Of a stretch of 64,000 nt of DNA, positions 23,730-38,700 are shown in pieces. Both the position numbers and the translations under genes were made by a program. Position 1 is the stretch's first letter; each line of letters opens with the position of its first letter. This DNA comes from Castanea sativa. Taxonomy: Eukaryota; Streptophyta; Magnoliopsida; Fagales; Fagaceae. Below the pieces are notes generated by a model that saw only the letters and a list, made by a program, of their open reading frames with translations, had not been told where the DNA came from and searched no databases. The stretch spans positions 2,356,001 to 2,420,000 of the forward strand of contig NC_134022.1 of NCBI RefSeq assembly GCF_040712315.1, read 5' to 3'.

Positions 23730-23756
23730 GCCATTCTTCAGTTTGCATGGCTATTG
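23730..23756 (-). promoter_or_regulatory. Legumin box with RY core
   Basis: Read on the minus strand this 27-bp stretch contains ATAGCCATGCAAACTG followed by AAGAATG, matching the classical legumin box with about four differences. It includes the RY core CATGCA (23744-23749) bound by B3 factors of the ABI3/FUS3/LEC2 class in seeds. It lies about 80 bp upstream of the TATA box and about 136 bp from the start codon. A second RY-like TGCATG sits at 23700-23706. The motif is visible; seed-specific control follows from known legumin promoters. Confidence 0.85.
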
Positions 23757-24067
23757 TTTTACACCTCAATATTTTTGTTGGGGCAGGTGTCTATAGATGC
23801 CTCGGAGAAAGAGACAAATACAATACCTAGCAAAAGTTTAGTTATACGTTATTTTTCACAACTTTATTTTTCACAACTTTTTATTATAACTGTGACATGA
23901 TATAATGTGATTGGTAAAGGAAAATAGCGGGTCTATGTGTAAATAATAGTTAACCACTCACAATTTAACACGTTAGAATTGTTGCAAAAAAGTTATGGAA
24001 TAATTTATGGTCTTAAAACTACTCAAATACCCAACTTGTCTTAATTTCACATTCAAAATATGGGTCG

Positions 24068-24247
24068 TGTTACCGTTTGTTTAGTAACAGCTTATTTAGT
24101 TGAAATTGAAAATTTTTTATTGAAAGTATTGTAAATAAAGTTAAAAAGTAACTGAAATAATATAGTGGGCATATAAATAGTAGCAAAAATAAGCTAAATA
24201 GTAAAAAAAAACTGGTTTTTTAAGCCAATACCAAATGCAACCTTAAT
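24068..24247 (-). mobile_element. CGTTTGG-family MITE, inverted copy
   Basis: The reverse complement of this stretch resembles 43010-43197, with TTTAGCTTATTTTTGCTACT and TTCAGTTACTTTTTAACTTT. Ends are eroded. Confidence 0.5.
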
Positions 24248-24249
24248 CT

Positions 24250-25190
24250 TTTCTACTTTGTTTTTGAGGTCTATTCATTTACAATCCACGACTACCACCT
24301 TTGATGCATTTAACGGTCATAGCACGAAGAATAATTTAAGGTCCCTTCAGGGATTACATGGAAACTAGATAAAATGCAATATGCTTTGGGCTAATTATCA
24401 GTAACTAAAGAAAGAAACAATAAATGATTATGCATTAAAAAAAAAAACAATATGCTTAGTGGCGGGTCTATCAGTAAGCATGAATATAAAGAAAATTTCG
24501 GCCCTAGCTTGCTGCCCGTAGCATGCAACTCAATGTGGTTGCTCACTTAAAAATGTTTTTTCATAAAATGAAATATTTTCTTATGTCAAATATTTCTTAG
24601 ACATTTTTTGTAGTCCAAGTTAAAGATAAAAATAATAAAAATCAACATTAAAACTTTGCAGCATAAAACTATATATTTCACTTAAATGCAAAAATGTCTT
24701 CTCAAATCCCCTTTAGTTTGCTAAGTTTGCTAAATGGGAGGGTGGATATATAATTATATTTATAGGATATTACCTAAAGTGTTTTAAAATGTCCATTAAC
24801 TATTTGGAAAAATAATTATAAGAAGGTGGACTAGGTGAAGAAGAAAGATCGGCAACAATTGAAATCTTCTTTTTAGTTTTAATTGACTTGGTTCATCCTT
24901 GAAAATTCAAATGAAACATAGATATAAACTTCTATTAAGTAATGCATTTCATGAAATAGACACCATAAATTTATGTAACTATTATCAATAAAAAAAATGA
25001 TGGTACTCAATATATCTCTTAGGAAATTTACAAAAAAAAAAATGTATAGTAGTCATCTAATGACTAATAATTACAAATTTTGAAATAAAAAAATCCCGTT
25101 GCAAAGCCCCAAGTCTATCCTTTGATAAAATATTTTACCTCACTCGTAGAAGCTTAACCAAAGTATAATCCAACTTGAAATAACAGTCAG
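24250..25190. other. AT-rich intergenic DNA between legumin and FEI
   Basis: No gene recognised. It includes a copy of GGTCCCTTCAGGGATTACAT then GGAAACTAGATAAAATGCAA (about 24341-24390), which recurs at 38950-39000 in FEI intron 2 with the following GCAATATG(C/T)TTTGGG, so an unnamed dispersed repeat is present. Confidence 0.45.
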
Positions 25191-25196
25191 TCACAA

Positions 25197-25490
25197 GATG
25201 CAAGTTTTACTCATTCACTAAATAATTACGTGGAGAAAGCAGGGTTAGAGAGAAGACAGATGACTTGCTCTTTGGACCCTCTTCAGATGAGGTCTTACAG
25301 TTAACAGAATCTTCTTCAATTCCCATGAAAATCTGACAGGCAATGATGCAAGTTTACTCTTTCTAAATAATTACGTGGAGAAAGCAGGGTTAAAGAGAAG
25401 ACAAATGACTTGCTCTTTGGACCCTCCTCAGATGAGGTCTCACAGTTAACAGAATCTTCTTCAATTCCCATGAAAATCTGACTGGCAATG
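25197..25490. repeat. Two-copy tandem duplication, unit about 145 bp
   Basis: The block from AAATAATTACGTGGAGAAAG through TTCTTCAATTCCCATGAAAA and a shared GGCAATGATG recurs 145 bases apart (25220 and 25365) with only a few substitutions, so it is recent. It lies in the intergenic DNA between legumin and the 3' end of FEI. The minus strand of copy 2 is open (EEDSVNCETSSEEGPKSKSF) but matches no family I recognise. Confidence 0.8.
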
Positions 25491-26257
25491 ATGAGAAACC
25501 TTTCTGGTCTTTTCAGTTTTTGTAGCAAATTGTGTAGGATTTGAACCACCAAAACAAATACGTGTCGACTATGCCTTATTACCAAATAATACTATGACTA
25601 CGGCATATCACCTGAGTCACCTGATTTATACACTGGTTAGTCATTACACGTACGTACTCAAATCTGTTCGGAGCAAACTCGGCCAGAACAGAAAAAGAAG
25701 AGGAAGAAGAAAATTTAAGCCTTTAACAGATCTGCGAGAGTAACACCGAGTGTGTATGTATAACAGAGAACTAATTATTGTATTAAAAACATATTTTACA
25801 AAAATGGCATAAACAAGAATCATTTGCAAGGAGGAGCCCTTTTCAATTTACACAGATTTCATTTACACTTAATTTTGAGGAACAAATGCTAGAGGAGATT
25901 ACAGATTAGGAAATGGGAAAAGAAACAGAGGGGGAGGCTGGGGAAAGCTTGAATAAAAACTCAATCGTGTTGAAATCCATTCACGTGAAGAAAGAAAAGT
26001 CTTTGCGCATCCATGCAGAATGAGCAGTGTAAGTAGCCAAATGCACCCTGATGACTGACAAAATGCTCAGAAGGTCTAAGGGACACAGATGATGCAGCAC
26101 GCCCAATGATTCAAAATCTGCTGAAAGAATGAACAAATATTATAAAGAAGTGACGCTTTGCTGATTTTGATCCCTTTGAACTGCTGCATTACTTCTGTAA
26201 GTCGCAAGAAATACATGGACGCAAACTCCACACCTCCTCCATCTATGCACAAGGCTT

Positions 26258-27075
26258 TCAATCAGAGTTGGAATCATAGAAGTCACTTGGGCATGGGGTC
26301 ATGACCTCTGATTCAAGCAACTGGACCACCCTATGCATTGTGGGGCGATCCTCTGGATTAGAAGAAACACACTGAATGGCAACTGAGAGCAGTGCATCAA
26401 GACTTTCTGCCTGCACCCCCTCACACTGTGGGTCAACAATCTCTCTTTGCCTATTCTCAGTGACCAGAAAATTTAACTGCAAAAAAGGAAAAAAGCAGGT
26501 TAGCAGAGCTGCTTGAAAAGAAAAGTTGTGCAATTGCCCAAAATTGTGGTAATTACGCGGGTGGGTGTGGTTCTTTATGCATACAGGAGGCCACTAGCCT
26601 ATCTCACAAGGAAAGCTCCTTGTCAAAAATGGGATACATGGCTACAGATCCAGTGAAATTAAACATACATCCAAAATCAGTTGTTCCAAAACTGGAGGAC
26701 AAATAGGATATCTCAATTAATTTTAAAATATTTTATATCCGGATTTTTTTTTTCTCTATTACATCTTTTAAGAAACGGATTGTGAGAAACTGATAAAATA
26801 AGAATTCATGAAGTCCAAAGAGGGGAGTTGAATTTTGGGAAAGCAAAGTACAGATTGTTTGTCTATTGCCAGGGAAATTAGGTGCATTGTTGGACATCCC
26901 ATCCCCACCCACCCCCCTCCCTCTCTTGGGTCAGGGGCAACGGTGGATTGCAAGGGCAATCAGCCTCTAGACAGATTCCTGTCCGCTTTTTTTCAAACAT
27001 AGGTCCATTGGAGTTAAGAGGGATGCTAGGACATTACATAATATATGCAGCAGAAAATTCAAATTTAACAACGCA

Positions 27076-27106
<31 letters not shown>

Positions 27107-30100
27107 TGGTAAAATACAATCAGCACCCTGGAGATTGAGGCTAATGCCAAGCAGGTCCAAGATATTTCAAAAATAACCAATATGGTCCCTAAACCATATG
27201 CTCTTGGAAATGAAATTATTGTATTTTAGCATATGGTTTAGGGACCAAATCGGTTAATTCTGAAATGTCTTGGACCTGCTTGGTATTAGCCCAAACCTAA
27301 GGGGTGCTGACTATATTTTACCCTACAACTTACGGGAGATATAAAAACATGCAACATTGTAAGCACAAGAGAGATTTCCATTTCTAGATCTTTAAGACAA
27401 GTTTAGTGATTGATTTAAAGAGTCTTTTGACTACAAGCACAAGTGTAGGGACAAGACATACCCAACCAACAACATTGAGGCCCTTCTCAATAAATGATGC
27501 ATCAGTTGGTCGCTTTCCACTCAACACTTCCAGCACCAGGACTCCAAAACTATATACATCAGTCTTCTCAGTTGCTCTCCCGCTTTGCATATACTCTGCC
27601 AGTGGGGTCAAACATGGATTTAAAGATAGATCGTAAGGGAAAACAACATATGATCCATATTATATTTCACAAAGGAGAACAGGCCAGCATATGCGTGCCG
27701 AGAACCTCTCTTGTCCTTGGTCCAATCATAATGTAAATATCAAAAAAGAAAAACTTAATCTAGGCATCACATTAGCACCACACATTTACAAGACACATTA
27801 TGAAGGGAGTTGCAAGTCAAATTTATCAAATATTGTACTAGACAATAACAGAACTGTTACATTTAAAGCCTTGTACAAATGGAGTTCCCAATTTACGGAA
27901 GTCAGGTCTGAATCAGTAGCTATTTATTATTCCAATTAAATCCTCCAATTCAGTTCTATATCTACATAGTTGTATTCAGATCTTCATTTCTTTCTTGAAG
28001 CAAATTCTGTATAACTGGTAAGGAAAAGGATGGAATTGGTTCACTTGGATAGAAGCATTTAAAACAAAATATTTGGAGTTAAATTTTAAGTTAAATGACT
28101 TGAATTGAGTATGAAATGGTAAATTTTTTTCTATTGATGAAATTTATAGATGGATTTGAGCTTTATTAATATGTTGGCTTGAACGTGAACTTGAAATGAC
28201 TAGGTATAAGATGTTATTTCAAATCCACAATAAAAGTGTTTTTTGTTTGAGCAAAATCTTCAAAGCTCAAATAATCATATGTTAAATTTCTATAACAATT
28301 GTTCTTCAAATCCCTTTATTTTAGATCATCAAATAAAAAAGCAACTAATAAGTAAAGCTGATATTCACACCAGTTTATACATCATATTGTATATCTATAA
28401 TTTTTGGGGGTATCTGACAGTCTGACATAGTTCGACATCGAATCAATGATCTTCCACACTGGTTTGGGGTCATTGGGTTAGCCATTTATGCTCAACAAGC
28501 TTAAAATTAAAGGTCAAGTTGTGGTTGCACTAGACATTGCATACCTGGAGCCAGATAACCAAAAGTTCCAGCAACAATGGTTGTTATATGGGTTTCTTCG
28601 TCCTCCAATAGTTTGGCAAGTCCAAAGTCCGAGACTCGAGCTTCAAGATTACCATCAAGCAAAATATTGCTTGACTTTATATCTCTATGTATGATCCTGG
28701 GAGAACAGTCATGGTGCAAGTAGGCCAGTCCTTTTGCAGCTCCCATTATGATATTCAAGCGTGCATCCCAGTCTAGCAGATCAGATCTATCTGTACAACA
28801 GATTATGAAACATTGTTAGTATCAGGACCTAAGGGATTCATGTTTTGCAACAATTTAATACAATACAAAGTATAAAATTAAAATTATTTAAAATAAAATA
28901 AAATAAAATAAAATAAAATAAAAACCTGTGGTAAATGAGAGTAATGTTACAAAAATCAAGACAAATATCTATCCTATGGTGTATAGCTATAACTAGATTT
29001 TGATGGAATTATAAAATATTTTTTGGATATTCTGGATTCTTAGGGTCCGTTTGGATAGAACTTATTGCTGAAAATTGAAAACTGAAAACAGTGTAGCAAA
29101 ATAATTTTTAAATGTGTGAATAGTACTGTGGGACTCATTTTTAATAAAAAATTACTAAAAAAGTACGTGAACAGTGTGCGCACTGCGCGCTTGTCCCCCC
29201 GCAGCAGAAACCAAGAGAAAAAAAAAACGTGGACGCAGCAAATATAAGCTGGATCCAAACCCTCTCTTAGTGTCCGTTTGGCAAAATTATTTTTGCCAAC
29301 TTATTTTACTATTTAGCTTTTCTTTTGCTACTATTCATGGGTCTCACTGTACTATTTCAGCTAACTTTTACCTATATTTACAATACTTTCAGCAAAAAAA
29401 TTTTAATTTCAGCAAAATAAGCAGATCTCAAACGGACCCGTAGTAATGCATGATGACCACCCACAAATTATATATAAACCTATACATCTTCCTTCACTAT
29501 TGAGCACAATCAGATTAAAGTCATATTTATATTTGACTTGTGTGGACATCAACTAAAGATCTATGTAATTTTATTGACCCATTGAAATTTTAATTACATA
29601 TGTTGCAGGCTTGCAGCCAACATATGAATATAATTCCTTGCAGAACAGGAAGCAACAGAATGAAAGCTCAGCCCTAAGCAGTCAACACCATAAGTAAATC
29701 AAGCAACATTGTTTTGGGTTACACTTGTTGCACACGTTACTTTACATAGTTTTACACACACGAAAAAGCAACTTAAGTCACGATTTCCAAGTGACTTCAA
29801 GTCACAATTTAGCTGGTTTTTCAGGTGTATAACTGTGTAAAACAACTTGTGTGAAATAAACACTGCCCTCGATGTAATCAAGCAACATTGTGCCAAATTT
29901 TGGAATGGACTTGATCTAATTTTCTTCAAAGGCCTCATAAATTTCATCTCAATGAATATTATGTGTTTCTAGGTGATTGTAGTTCAAAATTAAGTAGAGG
30001 GATACCCTGCATACAAGCATTGAGCCTGACAAGAGCTATATGTCAGGCCCACCAATAAAAGATTACTATATGAGAATATCTTACCGTGAAGAGCTTCGTC

Positions 30101-32649
30101 AAGGCTACCACCCGGAAGGAAATCATAAATTAACAATTTTGATGTAGGAGAGTTGCAATAACCTCGCAAATTCACTAGGTACCGGTGTTTTATGCTTCCA
30201 AGGATTTCTAGCTCTCTCTCAAAAAAACGATCAAACCCCTCATTCATCTTTACAATTCTCTTCAATGCAAATATATTGCCATCATCCATCGCAAGCTTGT
30301 ACACTGTTCCAAAGCCCCCCAAACCTATAATGTGTTCCTCATTTAAACTTTCCAATTTCTTTATGATGTCTTTTGAAGAGTATGGCAAGTCCCCATGAAA
30401 CATTACAATTGATGCACCTGACATGATAAGATTTTGTAAATAAAGATCTTGAATTCTAGGAACTCCTACACATGGATGCAGATGAAGAATAACTCAAAAC
30501 AGATTTTTAATGGAACATATATTAGCTAAGAAAAGAGTACCTCCACTGACATCCATTGCAAGACTTTGAACATCATTTTTACCGAACTTTTTGTACAGAA
30601 AGCAACCCCAAAAACACATAAGTGCAACCAGAAGTAGGGCACCAACTGTTGCAGAGGCACTTATAAGCAGCCGCCCGGAGTATTTCTTTTTTACACCCAG
30701 AGCTTGGGCTTCAAAAAGTCAAATTCAAGAGAGTATAAGTCATCACATTAATCCAGTATTGAATACAATAATGTCAAATATAAATCTTTTAACATAAAAA
30801 TCATTGAGTGCCATCAAGAGTACCAACTCTGCCAATTTTTTTTTTTTTAATGAATTCCGCCAATTAGCAAGACAACCATAATAGTAGTAAAGTTTTCAGT
30901 CGAATAAATGGAATCTGAAAGCTCTATAATCCCAAAATTGCATCCATAACACAAGCCAATCAAGTTCCTATGCATGCTACTTTACCTGAGGTTGGAGATT
31001 GGGAATTTGTTCCAGGTCCTCCAGCATCATCCTTGCATGTCACATTGATTTGCTTCCCACACAAACCACGGTTGCCAACAAAACTGCGAGATAATGTTTT
31101 CAAAAATTAACTGTAGCTACTCACAAAGTCTAGCTTCTAGTTAAATTAATGTATTTGTTCAACTTAATGTAACATTCAGTGACAAAGGCAAGTTACAGAT
31201 GATAAAGAAATTTTTGTCAAGAGTAGAGTAGCAGAAGGAATCCGTTGCATTCCCTTTCATCAATAATAATTTGTAATATTTCATTGATAGACTTGTTTAT
31301 TAACAGCAATGAAAATTTTATTAAAAGAAAATATACTTCGAATAGATAGAGAGACTCCCAAGAAGCTATCCTTAATTATTAGCCACTAAGCGGCTTGATA
31401 ATCAAAAAACACATAACAGAACATATTATTATGAACATAACAGATGAGGATAAGCTGTACTTACGAACTTCCTGTAAAGTTGAGAAGCACACCATCAGAG
31501 GGTATTGGTCCCATAAGAAAATTGGTTGACACATTGCTTCAAAATGTCCAAAAAGACCACAATAATAATTAGGAGTTTCAATGTAACATATTCAAACAAC
31601 ATGTTAATAAAACACCATTTTAAAGCACCAATATGACCAAAGGATCTACTCACAAATTAACAAGCTTATTCAACTTCCCAAGTGATGCAGGGATATATCC
31701 ACTCAGAGAATTGCTTGAAATGTCTCTGTAATATCAGAAAACACAATATTAACTCACATTTGTAGAACACAAAATTACCTGAATGTAATAATTTGGAAAA
31801 ATAAAAATAAAATAACTCCACTTGTGTCTATGCTTAGTGTCAAATATAATGTTCACAACCAGTCCCAAGCCCAGTAAAGGGACAGTGTAAAATTTAGTCA
31901 CTTTAATAGAAATAGTTCCATTACAGATACATGTTGGGACGTATATGGCCAACCCTAACTAGTTTGTTGTTGTTGTCTAATAGTTTTGATAAAAATGATG
32001 AAACTTCTTAAGAATATAGTGTCACTATAACTCAGGTTCATTCATTCTAAATTAATATTTGATAGGAATAATTTAAGCTCCTTTGTTTTTGGAAAGTAAA
32101 TCCTCATTAATAAAATAAAAGGGGGTACTGAAAGTGCACAGGTTTTATAATAGATGCTCCCAAAAAATATAAATTATAAATGTAAAGAATCCATGATCTC
32201 CCAAAGAGAACTACACTATCTAGAGACATCCAATGAAAAAGTGAAATCAAAATTGATACTTCACTGCCTAAAGGAAGCTCAATCCCATCAAAAGCCAGAG
32301 AATTTCTCTTTTACGCCATAATATCCAGATCAGATATAACAACACCAAGTTCCAGATTTTATTTCTGTACCAGTCTGATCTAGAAAAGTAGCATTGTTTG
32401 GGTGGACTCTCCGCTTGGGGAAATCTTTTAAGGCTTCACAAACAGAAATTTCTTGAATTAAGGCTTTACTTGAGTTGAGATTAGAGAATCTTTACCTAAT
32501 CTCATTATTTTATACTTTCCAGAATTATTCGAGTATCCTTCTTGTTTTGGGTAAGTAAACTAGAAAAGGAGGATTAGATGAAGGTATTATAAGTGTGAAC
32601 TCCAAGGCCATCTCAAACGAAGCATTTTAAATCCTAGGATAGCTTGCAA

Positions 32650-32694
<45 letters not shown>

Positions 32695-32705
32695 TACATA
32701 CACGC

Positions 32706-32743
<38 letters not shown>

Positions 32744-35700
32744 TGATAAGTAAAAAAATTCATTGATAAAGATATGAGAAAATACAATAAAATAAGGCAA
32801 ACAGGCAGTGTGCTATGGAAACAGCAGAGTATCTAAACTAACTAGCAGCGAAAGTACAAAAATCATGCGCATATATAAAGCATCATCAAACTAACTCCTT
32901 AACAATGTGGGACACCGCCCAAAGGTGAACCCAATGCTGAGTTGGGCTTTTAGCATTAAAAAGATATTTTGTAATAGTTAACAGAGTAATTGGACGAAAG
33001 GATTAACATTAACAACAAACATAAACTTTAAGGCCTAAAACAATTAAAAACAAAACTTGAGGGACCAAAATGACAATTCACCAAACTTAAAGGGTGTAAT
33101 CTAATCTGTATTTTAACCATGTATATATCACAGCTCAGTTTTTTTTTTTTTTTTTTTTTTTGTATGTTGGTAATATACTCCTTACAGTTAAGTAATTAAT
33201 AGTGATATACAAGTTGAAGGCTCAGTTATAAAGTGAGTTTGAGATGAAAATTTTGGATGTGGCTAACAAGAATATTTGGGAATTGGAAATCAAAGGGATT
33301 GACAAGCAAGTTATTTTTTTCATTAAAGAAGTAAATTATAGAATGCTTGAATGCTTTCATATAAGCCTACTAGTACTTCACTTGCTTTTACTTTTAAGTT
33401 TTACTAGCGTTGTCACCAAAATTTGAGTAGCAGCACATCTCGTGTTCCTTATTAGTACTATTTTGCACTGGTCCAAATATTTCACAGGCTTTTAGTACTA
33501 ATGACAAATACATGGCTAACCTTAGTATAGAGCGTAGCCAAATTGTGAAGTGGGTCTTTTGGTATTTGAGAATACTAGAGACATTGACTTGGTATATTAC
33601 AAGGCATCATCTAGTGATAACACTACAGTTGTTAGATTTGTAAATTCTGAATATGCCGGTGATTTGGATAAGAAGAGTGGTTTGACAAGCTATTTTTTCA
33701 CAGTTTCTAGTTGTGGCATCAATTGGAAGGTGCCTACAGTTAAGAGTCGCTATCTACTACAAAATCAGAGTATATGGTAGCAAAAGACAATAAAGGATGC
33801 AATTTGGCTTAAGACGTTTCTTGGTGAATTGGGTTTGCACCAAAGTGAGATTTTTATGCTTTGCAGTATCTTAAGTGCTAATACACTGACTAAAAAAACA
33901 AATATCATGATAGGACCAAATTTGTTGTTAAAATTTACTTCATTTGAGAGATCGTTTCTCAGGATATATTGCATTGAAACAATTGTTATGATAAATGATC
34001 CAACACACATGATTAAATTTACATCTTTGTTCACATTCAAACATTGCTTAGATTTTATTGGTGCATGCAATTTATGATGGCTCTTAAGGGCTTTGGTAGA
34101 GGAGATGGAGAAGTATCATTGGTGAGGCATGATCTAATTCAGTCTATGCAGATTTTTTCAGGTGGCTTTTAAATTGGCCAAGTTCTAGAGTCTTTAGGAA
34201 AGCCCACCCAATTATCAATACTGGGTGATATTTGGAAGCCACATCACCAACTTTTAAAGGGATTACAACACCCTTATATTCCTTGCACCATATTTCCAAG
34301 TTTGGTTCATTGTTGCAATCTTTTACATTTGTGCTGGTAAGGAAAAAGAGATTTATAATTTCCTTGCTGTGTTGTGGTGTGGTATTTGTGTTTAGTACGT
34401 AGATATATCTTTGGGTGTATTTGAGTTTTGAAATCAGTGAAAATTTTGTACCAATATTCGAATCGCTGTACATTGACAGTGAAAATTACTCCTCAATGTA
34501 GCTTGTAGACTGTAGGCTTAGAGGTCAAGTCACATCAATATTATGTTCCCTTGTGATTACCGTATTCTTTTTCTTTCTTTTTTTCCAAAATCCAATATAA
34601 ATGACTACTCTCAAAAGATATTCAATACTTGGAATATATTATAATTAAAGCAATAAAAACCATGAGAAAGATAACTTACAAATGCTCAAGCTCTGAAATG
34701 TTTCCCAATTCGCTGGGAATAGATCCACTCATGTAATTTCCCTGCAAGAATCTGTAGAAGACAGATCAACATTACTACTCTCAATAATAAACAAACAGGA
34801 TTAGTGAATTCTAAAATACAAGATATCGACGTAACCACTTCATTTGTAATCTATGTCACCAACTTGATATGTAATTCAAATACAATGTGATCACATCTTA
34901 TTCATGCACCAGGTAATTAACAAGGGCCATGAGCCCCAACGGGAAGCTTTAATAATAACAAAGTGCAAGCTAGCAATGTCTACTATTAACTATTGAATTA
35001 GCAAAAAGCAAACCGCCTAAGGGTTAGACAAATCTATACAGTTTAAGCAGAGGCTCTCATGATTTAATTATGGACCATTGATCACACATGGTTCTCAATG
35101 GTATCCAAGGGCACTGTACTCGGTATTCTACAGAAGCAATGGAAAGAAATAGCAAGGTATTCTCCCAGTACTAATTAATCCATGTAAGCTTGACTATTCT
35201 CAGTACTTTGAATTTCTATTTGAACAATCAACTTTGTAAGGGGCTAAATCCCAAGAACCAGTGATCAAGTTATGGTATTCTACCAACCATGGAATACATT
35301 TGATTAAAGCTGCATTGCTGAACCTTTTCAGTATTCAAAAGTAGAAAACTATGAAGTTAACCATAAACCATAAACTATGAAAACACCCTGAGCAAAAATA
35401 TCAACTGTGAAAGCATTATCGACAGAAGACAAAGTGATGCAGAACAGAAGCCTTAATGAGCTCTTATACCAATTAAGATGTAGGATCTTTAGAAATTCAG
35501 CACTTAGTTAGATTTTTTTTTTTTTTTTTTTAATATGATCTTGAAGGGTTCTTGAATAGGGATTGATGTTTAAGTGTTTAGGTAGCTTTAGGGAATCAAA
35601 GAGTGGATCTTTAATGAATTTGATGCTTTTTTGGTGTCAAAACAGTAAATAGAAAGAGAAACAAAGAAAGATAAACCCTAGGCAATAACACCCACATTAC

Positions 35701-38700
35701 CTAAGCGACAACACTTAGGAGTAGACAATCACACTTACGTGTTGTAGACAGGGGAGGTAGACTGACTCCCAATCACACTTGGGGGCTCACTCCATTTGAA
35801 AATATGTGGTTGAAGACTGCTGGTTTTGTAGACAGTAAAAGCTTGATGGCAGAGTTATCACTTATCAGGTTATAGGTACTCCAAGCTTCATTCGTTCCTA
35901 GAAGCTAAGAGCCTTATAGGAGGACTTAACAAAATGGAACAAGGAGGAATTGGGTGACGTGGGCATCGAGAAGAAAAGAGTTATTAGCAGAAATACAGTA
36001 CCAGGATGAGAGGGATGAGAATGGGAATCTCTCAATGGAGGAACGTTCAAGAAGGACTGAGGCTAAGGTGCAGTTGGGGGACATATTGCTGTTAGAGGAA
36101 ATTTCATGGTGACCAAAATAAAGGGCGTTATGACTGAGAAGGTGATAAAAACACGAAATTCTTCCATTGATTGACAAATTCTCATCGGTGGAATAATTGT
36201 ATCCAAAAATTATCCAATGGAGCAAACAGTTGGGAGAATCAAGAGGTAATACAGGAACAAATAGTCCACTTTTACAAGCAGTATATTCTGAATCTGAAAT
36301 TTGAAAGCCTCCCTTGGATGGTTTAAATATCAACTTGCTTGATAACAAAGATGTGAATTGGCTGGAGAGATCTTTTGAGGAAGTGAAAGTTCTTGAGGCA
36401 CTAAAAGATGTGAATGGCAACAAAGCTCCAGGATCGGATGGTTTCTCAATTGCCGTTTTTCAAAGCTGTTGGGATGTGGTGATAGCCAATGTAATGGGTA
36501 CTTTTCATTCTTTTCACGAAGCTGGTTTGTTTGAGCAAAGCTTGAATGCCACTTTCATTGCATTAATTCCCAAGCAGGTTTTTTTGTTTTTTATTTTTTC
36601 AATAAATAATTAGCTTCATTGAAAAATAATGACCGAATACAAAAATCCAAAGCACACAGGCAGTGTGCTAAGGAAACAGGAAAACAACAAAACTAAGATG
36701 CATGGAAAGTACATCTATCAATCAGATCAGAAAAAGAAATAAAGTGAAAAACACCCAATGCATTTGTCCATTCAAATAAAGTCTGGAAAAAGGAAAGCTT
36801 GAGGTCATGAATCGATCTTTCACTCCATTCAAAAGTCCGAGCATCTCTCCCACCAAATACCCCACATAAGACATTGAGGGATCATTTCTGTGTCTACTAA
36901 ACTTGCTTGGCCAGCTAGCTAGAAGCTCCACAGCCCAAATAGTGAAAGCACTATATTCCACAGCTCTCTAGCTACACAGAGTAATGTAAGAGCAAATGAT
37001 TACTTGTCTTCCCAGCCCTTTTACACATGCAACACCACCTCAATAACAATAATCCCACGCCTTTAAAAATTATCAATAGTTAAAATTCTTCGCTACGTCA
37101 CTGTCCACAGGAAGAAACGCACTTTTGGTTTCCAGACAGTATTCCATGGAAAAGACATTCAAGAATTGGAATGTAAGACCTCATAGTAGGATCAGACTTC
37201 AAATACTTCCTGGGAAGAAGGTTTCCAGCAAAGTTTATCTATTCCATCCCCTCTCCACACTCCAAAATAAATCGAATCCATAAAGGAGGCAACTGACTCT
37301 ATACTCCTAGTCTTGAACCAATTGAATAAAACTGACATTCCAATGATAATCCCCTGAGAAAGATATTAGCTTAACAACTGAAGCATCCTTATTACATGCA
37401 ATGCCATACAATTCTGGAAAAGTATCTTTCAAAGGTGGTCCCCCGCACCAAGAATCATGCCAGAATTTAATAGAAGAATCATCGCCCACCTTGAAGCTAA
37501 TAAAACAATGAAAAGTATCCCACCCTTTCTTGATACTCTTCTTAGAACACCAACCCAACCTCAAACTGCCACACTTTGTGTCTACTACCTTTCTCAACAA
37601 AGCATCCTCTTCATATAAAGTGTCCCTTCAAGAAGGGCATTTTTACCATTACCTCTTCTTGATTGGTATGGAGCTAATAGACTTAAATGGCATACAGAAG
37701 GTTACTTTCCTCTAATCACACTATGGATGTGGCATATTATGTACCATTCTAATGCACTAGCAAGCAATTTTAATATGTACATGCACAAAGTTTGCATATA
37801 TTGAGGAAAATTTCTATCTCCAGTTCATGATTTTTAACAACTAATTAACGCCATTTCTTCAACATTCAGGAAGAAAGTATCACATATCATTAGTTAACAA
37901 ACATGAGAACATATCATTTAGTTATCAAACATGAGAACACATATTAGTCATAAGAGAACCATTGGAAGTGCTTACATTGCCTGCAACTGTGTGCAATTTC
38001 CCAATTCTGAAGGAATTGTCCCATAAAAGTTGTTGTCATGAAGAGCTCTACAACATGATACATCATAATACCATCAGCTGCAGCATCACATTTTAACATA
38101 GCAAATTAAACAAAAAAAGGTCAACAAAAAAACATACAAAAACTTCAACTGGTCTAGCTTCCCAAGATCAGGTGATAGAGAACCACTCAATTTGTGATAC
38201 GGAAGACGCCTGGAAGATTATCAAGAACAAACAGAGTTAGTATCATAGTTTCAAAGGCAATACATTTTGCAGTTGGTAAATTGTGTCCTACCATGTTTCC
38301 ATTCCCACTTCTCCATCCCATGCATCATGCATTATATGATACACATTTTTTACAAAATAAAAAAGCAAAAAGGGGAAGTTAACTAAAAAAGAATAGGATA
38401 CATGCTACTTTCAAAAAATATTTTTAAGAAGTGCAAAATTTTTCACCATCAAAAGGAAGAATAAAGTTTTTTTTTAAATAGATCTGAAGTCAGAGTGAGG
38501 GATTCAAATCCTAGACACCTAGTTGGAAACAGCAGGGAGTGCTAGTTAACCTAAAGGTCATTGGCTTGAAAGGAAGAATAAAGTACCCAATGCCTGATCC
38601 TAAATATGAAACCTTTTTCCTCAAACTCAATAAAATTAGCACTTAAGAATGTAAAACAAGTGCACATCACTTTAGGTCCCATTCGCCAAGTTAGGAATTT

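Noticed and set aside
27384..30424. Separate short kinase-like open frames that could be read as several kinase genes
   Set aside because: They are exons 10, 11 and 12 of the single FEI gene, joined by matching splice phases.
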